Source of the DNA: Raphanus sativus
Taxonomy: Eukaryota > Streptophyta > Magnoliopsida > Brassicales > Brassicaceae
Direction of reading: 5' to 3'
Length of the DNA: 64,000 bases
Assembly (NCBI RefSeq): GCF_000801105.2
Contig: NC_079516.1
Location: forward strand, 22,605,043 to 22,669,042
In this document: positions 57,700-64,000 of the stretch, piece after piece
Numbering within the stretch: position 1 is the stretch's first letter
How the letters are laid out: each line of letters begins with the position of its first letter
Made by a program: the position numbers and the translations under genes
The notes under the pieces: generated by a model
What the model was told of the DNA's origin: nothing
Seen by the model: only the letters and a program-made list of their open reading frames with translations
The model's database searches: none

Positions 57700-60497
57700 G
57701 TTACCTCAAGGTGTGCCTGAGCTCTCCATACATCAGTCACCATATCATCTATCTCCTCTCTTCTGTAGGATACTGGTGGTGGTCTGTATGCATGATAAGG
57801 GCGTGTGTGTACTGGAAGGCGTAAGCAACCTTTGTGAAAAAGGGATGCTCTGTCCAGAATTCTTCTTATTTGCTCCTTGGTAACATGGATGATTTCACCA
57901 TCAACTCCTCTAGCATAGCCAAACTCATCTCTGTAGACACCATATTCATCCTTGGCTTCCCATTTGAATCTCCTGGATCCATCAGTATTGAAGGCACGTC
58001 GTCCAAACTCCAATCGTCTGTCGGGCGATCTGACTCTTGGTATGTCGATCGATCCGGGATATCTGCTGTCGATCGACGGTGATGAATCGATGTCGATCGA
58101 TGGTGAACTCCTGGGTTGACCGAAGTCATGAGGAACTGTATCCTCCCTTGTGTTGACGTGGTGGTTGTCCTGGACGTGAGCTAGGATGTCTGGATGGCCA
58201 CGTTGCTGTGTGAACAGGTTTTCTGGTCCATTAGCAACTTGGAGGATGTCTGCTATGTCTTCTCTGGTTATGTGCAGAACTCTTCCATCCATTGCTCTTG
58301 CATAGCCATCTGTGTCCCTGAAAATTCCAAATTCATCAGGTATTAGTGAAACGTTCCTGATATCATAAGGTTCATGAAATCGAGATTGAGTTCTGTTGAA
58401 GGCGTCGATCGATGGTGATGTGGTGGTGGCGATCGATGGTGCACGTCTAGCTGCATGGTTGGATCGATTGTTCATGGTGTTGCAGTCCTCCATTGATAAG
58501 TTTCTGAGTGCTGGAAGCTGCTGGGTAGAAGGTGAAAAGGTTTGAATTTTCGTGTTTGTAGTTGTCAACCTTTTATACCCATGTGTTGCCCTAATCGGTG
58601 AAATTCCAATTTTTTCCTTTAAGTCGTCCGGGTCAATATCGATCGATGAGATACTGGCGATGTCGATCGATGGACGATGTCGTTTTGCTGGATGAAGTAG
58701 ATAATCGATCGATGGTGGGCGCTTGATGTCGATCGATTGTGGGAGTCGATTTGCAAATCTGTCATTCTCTAAGTAATTTTCCCAAGCTCTCTCTTCCCAG
58801 TAGTCTGCATCATGTTCTTCACTGTGGTCTCCACTGTGGGAAGAGGTGGCTATGTCTACTGCAAAACTCTCATGAAATCCGCTATCTGCCCAACTCCTTA
58901 CTGAATAATCATCTTCCTTTCGGCTGGGTGGGATGGCGAAATTCGGGTAGCAATGATCTGGTAGATCGAGTTCATCATCTGGACCTTTGTCGATCGATGT
59001 TCGATGCTTGTTGTCGATCTCTGCTGACTTGCGAGTGTCGATCGATGATGTTAAGGTGCTGTCGATCGATCCCGAGTACTCTGTCTCGTACTCGACTTCA
59101 CAATGACAAACTGCAATGATACCAGTATCATCTTCTTTTACCACTGATTTGGCTGGTGGTTTCCCAAGCTTGACAGGGTCGTAGTGGACGTCTGGATCTA
59201 TCATAGTCAAGCACATCCTGTTGGTGTTCATGTCACATATGGCTCCTACTGTAGCCATAAATGCTCTTCCAAGTAAGAGGGAAGAGTTCCAATTTAGCTT
59301 GATGTCTAGGACATGAAAATCCACAGGGACGATAGCATTACCAATATGTACTTCCAGGTCTCTGATGAAGCCTCCAGAGTTTTTCTGAGTGTAATCCACG
59401 AATGTAAAGATCTCTGGTGAAGGCTCTACTTGCAGGCCCAGATGGTCTGCCATGACCTTTGGTAAGATGCTGACTGATGAACCAGTGTCACATAGTGCAT
59501 GAGGAAATTCAATCCCTTGTACTACACAGGGTATTGCAAACTTCCCAGGATCACTCTTCTTCTGCAAAGTAATCCTTTTCCTCATATCCTCTCTGACATT
59601 GTCAAACCTTCTTCTAATGTCATTTTCAGTCTCCCTTGTTTCTCTGAAGAACATCCACAATCTGCTTGTGAAGTAAACCTCCTCAAAAGGTTTCTCTGGT
59701 GGGATTCTGATAACTCTCTTAGTGAAACCATCAATCTCTTTTTCATTAGCTTCCCTTTTAAGGTTCTTAGGAATCTTCTCCTTCCTACTCCTTAACCTTC
59801 TTCCTTCAGTTCCTTCTGATGTAGGTGTAGTGTCTGAAGGGTTACCAGTAATCTCTGTAGGGTTAGCTTGTGGTTTCGGTGTGGGTCTGAGTGCATTGAT
59901 TCGGTTGCTGTCTATAGATGGTAGTTGCACTCGGTATGTGAGAGGTGCGTGTCGATCGATAGGTGGAGAAAAGGGTCGATCGATACGTTTCTCATCTTTG
60001 TGTCGATCGATGAGTGGCTCGTCTCGTCGGTCGATATCTTCGTAGGTGTGGGTGGGTGGGTAAGGATGATAAGCCGTGAATTCAGCATGTGTCAATATCC
60101 TAACCGCGTTGCAATCTGCAGTCGTATCCGGAAATGACATCGTTGATGTCGATCGATGTGGACTAGTTGGTGTCGATCGACACCATTGTGATCCACCGAG
60201 ACTTAGTGAACTTTCCACTTCAAAGTCTCCTTCTTGTAGCTTCTCCTGTTTCACCACTTGCCAGAAATCATCATCTATAATGGCATTCACGTGGTGTTTC
60301 CTGTTTCCTTCCCCTACTTCCTTAGAAGTTCCAATCCTCCTGATAGAGTCTTCAGTCTGGACAATCTGTGTCTCAAGTTTCTTAATTTGAGTGCAAATGG
60401 TGTCTATCCTTGTGGTCAGATTGTTGAAGACAAAATCAATCTTCCCATTGAAGTTTACTGTAAGCTTCTGTTGACCTTCTAGAACTATATCAATCAT
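57621..60497 (-). CDS. Athila-type element gag-protease C-terminal ORF
   Basis: 958 codons. The N-terminal part (MIDIVLEGQQKLTVNFNGKI) continues gag after a one-base frame change near 60510. A retropepsin-like domain with LCDTGSSVSILPKVMADHLG (about 59445-59505) and LLLGRAFMATVGA follows. The C-terminal half is low-complexity with many SID repeats. It contains two copies of a 25-residue motif: YGVYRDEFGYARGVDGEIIH (about 57890-57950) and FGIFRDTDGYARAMDGRVLH (about 58280-58340). There are no reverse transcriptase motifs. The product would be a structural and processing polyprotein of a non-autonomous element. Confidence 0.7.
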   Translation of the reverse strand: MIDIVLEGQQKLTVNFNGKIDFVFNNLTTRIDTICTQIKKLETQIVQTEDSIRRIGTSKEVGEGNRKHHVNAIIDDDFWQVVKQEKLQEGDFEVESSLSLGGSQWCRSTPTSPHRSTSTMSFPDTTADCNAVRILTHAEFTAYHPYPPTHTYEDIDRRDEPLIDRHKDEKRIDRPFSPPIDRHAPLTYRVQLPSIDSNRINALRPTPKPQANPTEITGNPSDTTPTSEGTEGRRLRSRKEKIPKNLKREANEKEIDGFTKRVIRIPPEKPFEEVYFTSRLWMFFRETRETENDIRRRFDNVREDMRKRITLQKKSDPGKFAIPCVVQGIEFPHALCDTGSSVSILPKVMADHLGLQVEPSPEIFTFVDYTQKNSGGFIRDLEVHIGNAIVPVDFHVLDIKLNWNSSLLLGRAFMATVGAICDMNTNRMCLTMIDPDVHYDPVKLGKPPAKSVVKEDDTGIIAVCHCEVEYETEYSGSIDSTLTSSIDTRKSAEIDNKHRTSIDKGPDDELDLPDHCYPNFAIPPSRKEDDYSVRSWADSGFHESFAVDIATSSHSGDHSEEHDADYWEERAWENYLENDRFANRLPQSIDIKRPPSIDYLLHPAKRHRPSIDIASISSIDIDPDDLKEKIGISPIRATHGYKRLTTTNTKIQTFSPSTQQLPALRNLSMEDCNTMNNRSNHAARRAPSIATTTSPSIDAFNRTQSRFHEPYDIRNVSLIPDEFGIFRDTDGYARAMDGRVLHITREDIADILQVANGPENLFTQQRGHPDILAHVQDNHHVNTREDTVPHDFGQPRSSPSIDIDSSPSIDSRYPGSIDIPRVRSPDRRLEFGRRAFNTDGSRRFKWEAKDEYGVYRDEFGYARGVDGEIIHVTKEQIRRILDRASLFHKGCLRLPVHTRPYHAYRPPPVSYRREEIDDMVTDVWRAQAHLEVTCTHWWKTLSSLWMSVTRTSRVILLR

Positions 60498-60646
60498 GGC
60501 ATCAAACTTACTTCCTGGGTGGGTGGCGGTGGGTTTTGGTAAGCTGAGTTGCCGTAGTTCCTTGTGTTGGTGAAGGGTTTCTGATACTGTGAACTCTGGT
60601 TGTAGTTACTCTTTTGACCACTGCCAAAAAAGTTTATGTTTCCACT

Positions 60647-61870
60647 CTAGTTTCCATATCTCTGAAATCCAGTACCTCCAATGTAGTTCACATCTTCCTC
60701 TGTATCATCTTCTCTAGCCTCTCCTTCTTCAGCTGAGCAGACTGACTGCCCCAGAAATGCATGTAAAGCATCTATCTTGGCTCTGACTTCATTCATCTGG
60801 TCTTCTCCGATGGCTGCAACCGATTTCTTCTTGTCAGAGTCAGTGTTCTTGGTGGTGCTGCTGTTGGCTAGGTTCTCAATAAGTCTCACAACCTCTATTG
60901 GATTCCTAGTGTTGAAGTTCTCCTCGCTAGCAGTATCAAGAGCCATCTGATACCTCAAGGCGATATCTCTGTAAAAAGTGCTTAACAGCTGCACTTCATT
61001 GAATCCATGGTGTGGACAGTCTCGCTGGAAGAATTTAAATCTGATCCACGCGTCTTTAAAAATCTCACTAGGCTTTTGCGCGAAAGTGACGATTTTGCTT
61101 CTTTAGTCTTCAGCGCGTGCCTCATCAAAAAAATTACGCAGGAAGGCGTTTTTGATGTCGGCCCAGAATGTCAGTGATCCTGTAGGTAGCTGCTTGAGCC
61201 AGTGCGAAGCTTCTCCAATCGGTGAGTATTTGAAGAGCTTGCAGAGTAGGTAGTCCTCAGGGACTCCATCCATACGAATAGCAGCGATAAGATCCTCGAA
61301 CCTCTCCAGATGGTCCATAGGATGCTCGTGTGATAGCCCATAATAAGGTATCTGAGAGACGAGGGAGTAGTACTGAGGCTTGAGCTCGAAGTTCGGCTTC
61401 TGAATCTCTGGAAGTCGAATAGCTGATATGTTGGTGCAGTACTCGTCTGGACGGTTATAGTCTGCCAACGATCGTGTTTGAGCTTCTCCTGTAGCCTCAG
61501 CTTCAGGCTCAGGGATTATGTTTCCCTGTGCATCTAGCTTCTGACCTGCTGCATTACGCAGATGACCATCTTGGTCATACAGGTTTCCATTCTCGCCCTG
61601 CGTGAGAATAATAATCGCGACCATGCTTCGCGGAGTAGTGTCGATCGATGTACGATGAGTAGTATCGAACGATGTGGATCGGCGAACGGTATCGGTCGAC
61701 GGTGCTGTCTGAGTGTCGGTCGACGGTTTAACGTGAGTATCAGTCGACGGTACTGCGGTTCTGTCAATCGATGCGGAGCGTAGGTCTTTGCGGATTGAGC
61801 GTTCCAAGTGTGCAGGATCCTCTGAGAATAATAGTTGATTTCCCCTGTTGCTTCTGGTACTGCTGGGCAT
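60647..61870 (-). pseudogene. Athila-type gag, interrupted
   Basis: Starts MPSSTRSNRGNQLLFSEDPA at 61870. It shows the plant retrotransposon gag core (HPMDHLERFEDLIAAIR, KLFKYSPIGEASHWLKQLP, FWADIKNAFLRNFF). The frame is stopped by TAA at about 61103, continues in the same frame (QLLSTFYRDIALRYQMALDT), and stops again near 60647. An N-terminal stretch carries repeated S(I/T)DT motifs. Two stops plus a frame change before the next ORF mean this copy cannot make full gag-protease. Confidence 0.75.
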
Positions 61871-61962
61871 GTACCTGAAAAGACAAGAAAAATTTCAATC
61901 AGAAAGGGGGTAAAAAGAAAAACCTAAGATTAATAATATTAAATCTAATGGCGATCAAAGCT

Positions 61963-61979
61963 CTCCTGCAACGGCGCCA
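61963..61979 (-). other. Primer binding site of the Athila-type element
   Basis: Minus strand TGGCGCCGTTGCAGGAG, four bases inside the LTR. The TGGCGCCGTTGC core is the tRNA-Asp-type PBS of Athila and related elements. Confidence 0.8.
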
Positions 61980-61983
61980 AATT

Positions 61984-63327
61984 TGATAGTGCTCAAATTA
62001 CCCAGTAGAGCTTACTCTCTCAAATAAGAGGTACAGCTGTAGTACTTAGGGATCGAATCACGAGGAGCTAGAGAACCAATTAAATGAAATCTACTAATCA
62101 ATCCTAGGCAAGGTTGGTTTATATGATGAAAGTAAAAAGTAACAATTCCTAAAATGAGCAAGGTAGTTGCTCTAACTAACAATATGATGGGTTGTTCAAA
62201 TGTGATAAAGAGTGCTAGACATAGGGCTTTTATTCAGGAATGGAGATTATAATCTCTATAAATGCTTTAATAAGTTGCTTGCATGGTACTATAGATCTCA
62301 GCCGCTTAACTCAAGTGAAGTATCACTGGTTAAATAATCTAGATCTCTGGCCTCAACTGTCATAATGTTGGCCCAGAAAAAGAGTCGATCGATATCCTTT
62401 TGAGATATCGAGCGATACACCTTTCGCAGCGCCGATCGATTCACCTGTCGGGATATCGATCGACGGCTTCTAGATCTGCCTAGGCGCGAGCCGAATATGA
62501 ACACAAGGTCTAAAGGAGGAGCTGTCGCTCTTCTCAACGGGAGACAGGCAAGTTCAAATGGATAATTCAAGATAATCAAAGATCCTAGTGATCTATGTTC
62601 TAGTTAGCTAATCTAAAACAAGCATAGGGTGCAATCCATTTGATGAGTACCACAACTTAGAAGTTATAGTTTGGGGCTAATCCCACAAACCTATTTAAAC
62701 CCTAGATCTAACAAGTAGACTACTCAGACATAGCTAAGCAATTCATGACAATAGATAGATGAAAGAATTGCATAGATAGAAATAAGTAGAAATACAAAAG
62801 GAGATGAGAAATCTCTCCAATCTCTCAAACAATATAAAACTCTAGTCTCTCTCTCACACTCTCTGCTTTTCTCTTGAAGGTTGTTTAAAGCTTGCCGTCA
62901 AAAAACACTTAGCAGGAACATTTAAGCATTTCCATTAGGTTAAAAACTCGTCAGGGGCAATCTCGTAATTTGGTGAAGTCTTGGTGAAGTAGTCGGCTAA
63001 ACCATTTCGTCCTCGATATCGATCGATAACACTGGATGTGTATCGATCGATTATAATCTTCTAGTACGCGGATCTTCTCAGCTACATCGATCGACAACTC
63101 TGGATGAGTATCGATCGATTATAATCGCAATGTTGACTTCCGACTTGGTCTTGAATGGTCAACTCGGGTATATCATCTCTTGTACTCCAAAATGCTCCAA
63201 AAACATCACTTTCTCACGAAATGCTCCTGAAACTGAAAATATACCTAACAGGCTAGAAAACAGATTAAATATATAATAAAATACTAGTATACCATGGTTG
63301 AAAACGGGTAAAATCCATGGTATATCA
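61984..63327 (-). repeat. Athila-type 5' LTR, complete
   Basis: 1344 bp, ends TGATA...TATCA. It is nearly identical to the split copy (35712-37033 plus 53719-53761), with a few substitutions such as TCGATCGATAAC for TCGATCGACAAC. A terminal ACCATGG...CCATGGT pair lies just inside its start. Confidence 0.92.
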
Positions 63328-64000
63328 TTAAGCTCAGTGAATGGGGTTGGTGAAACTGAGGTTGTGTATGCATCTGATATTTGGCGGAGCATTTCTGTTA
63401 GACAGTTTGAGAAGTTGATCATCGCAAGATTCGTTTTGTTGTGGCAAACCATATGGTTCTTAAGAGAAAACATGATTTTTTATAAATGATGAAGTTGCAG
63501 AAGAAATCACTAGATGTTTAGTGATTGCAGATTTTCTGTTGGGAGTGCAAATAAAAACTTACCCGAAATGACAGATGTGGTTAGAAAAGGATCTAAGCTT
63601 GAGTTTTTCTACAGCTATGCTCAGTTGCAAAACATGGCTTCATTATCTAATAGAGACATACATGATTATGTATTTGAAATTTTTTAATGGGTTTGTAATC
63701 ATAAACTGGTAAGTAAATATTGGTGGTGCAACATCTCATATCCCGCAAGATGCGTAAAAAGTGGTGGTTGCAAGTACAAGGCTAGTACCATGATTAGCAC
63801 TTTGGGTTTACATGGAATGGTGCTCTTTCAGCCTATAAATTGGCATGGCATATTGAGCTTAATTAATGTGTTGCTAACTACAGACGCTGTAGCAACATAC
63901 ATCATCAAGCATTCGTAGACTTTGGAGATGAATCAGTTGTGGAAGTCAGTATGTGGCAGAAACATTGCAACACCCCCGGTCCAGATTAAGTCAAAGTTAA
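63328..64000. other. Flank of the Athila-type insertion, unidentified coding-like remnants
   Basis: A plus frame at 63298-63489 contains FEKLIIARFVLLWQTIWFLREN, which resembles the spacer between the zinc-binding and RNase H parts of plant LINE polyproteins. I saw no supporting motif nearby. The rest has short broken frames. It is possibly an old LINE fragment. Confidence 0.25.

Larger units (their letters stand above)
56227..63126. repeat. Dispersed palindromic octamer TCGATCGA (about 30 copies)
   Basis: Exact TCGATCGA occurs at about 30 places, in the 3' region (56243), both long ORFs (56770 to 60177), gag (61641) and the LTR (62385, 62455, 63017, 63042, 63086, 63110). Many sit in the context TGTCGATCGATGG. 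Near-matches GTCGGTCGACGG and TCGATCGT add more. In coding parts it encodes S-I-D on the minus strand. In the LTR it is non-coding and forms two spaced pairs (63016-63058 and 63083-63126). Confidence 0.85.
53719..63327 (-). mobile_element. Athila-lineage LTR element, internal region and 5' LTR (3' LTR mostly at 35712-37033)
   Basis: On the minus strand: the 5' LTR 63327-61984, a PBS (TGGCGCCGTTGCAGGAG, 61979-61963) close to the tRNA-Asp type of Athila elements, gag, a protease-containing ORF and a coiled-coil ORF. The polypurine tract AAGTCTGGGGGAGT (about 53775-53762) and the first 43 bases of the 3' LTR (53761-53719) complete it. The rest of the 3' LTR lies beyond the Tat-type insertion. 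No reverse transcriptase or integrase was found. The MITE 54143-55502 is inserted in its 3' untranslated region. Confidence 0.85.

Overview
The window is nuclear DNA of a flowering plant of the mustard family (Brassicaceae), most likely Brassica or a close relative. The signs are GT-AG introns in AT-rich intergenic DNA, a mitochondrial PPR gene, a GH28 pectinase-like gene and an mPGES2-type glutathione transferase that read like Arabidopsis homologues, plus Brassicaceae-type Helitrons, a tRNA-derived SINE, MULEs and Ty3/gypsy elements. Gene identities come from reading the translations; no database was searched.

Layout. 1-9 kb is the genic part: a terminal exon of an unidentified gene, remains of a small membrane-protein gene, an intact PPR gene (4787-6283, minus) and a three-exon GH28 gene (7079-8864, minus). 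9.5-22.5 kb holds two copies of a module made of an F-box-associated (At2g35280-like) C-terminal domain gene followed by replication-protein-A-like (RPA70/DUF223) sequence, plus one extra RPA-like gene. All three RPA-like loci are damaged. The block contains Helitron ends and three two-copy tandem repeats of about 203-214 bp. 22.5-24.7 kb is AT-rich Helitron debris. A six-exon mPGES2-like gene (24948-26433, plus) has a one-base frameshift in exon 2.

From 26.7 kb on almost everything is transposable: a Sadhu/LINE-like retroposon with a 21-bp target duplication, a fold-back MULE/MITE, a SINE and a Helitron lie head to tail, followed by a broken MuDR transposase gene. From 35.7 to 63.3 kb is one nested structure. 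An Athila-lineage LTR element on the minus strand carries a long-TIR MITE (54143-55502) in its 3' region. Its 3' LTR was split, with a TAGTA target duplication, by a Tat-lineage element (37034-53718). The Tat element keeps gag-protease and an antisense ORF but no reverse transcriptase. The Athila-type element also shows gag and protease but no reverse transcriptase or integrase.

Assembly warning. The 100-N gap at 40446-40545 is flanked by two collinear copies of the same ~7.9 kb (32536-40445 and 40546-48383). Their outer limits coincide exactly with the two contig ends and they differ mostly by one-base indels. This looks like an unmerged contig overlap, so features in 40546-48383 are probably duplicates of those in 32536-40445.

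The most unusual signal is the palindromic octamer TCGATCGA. It occurs about 30 times in 7 kb of the Athila-type element, both in its coding region (encoding repeated Ser-Ile-Asp) and in its non-coding LTRs.
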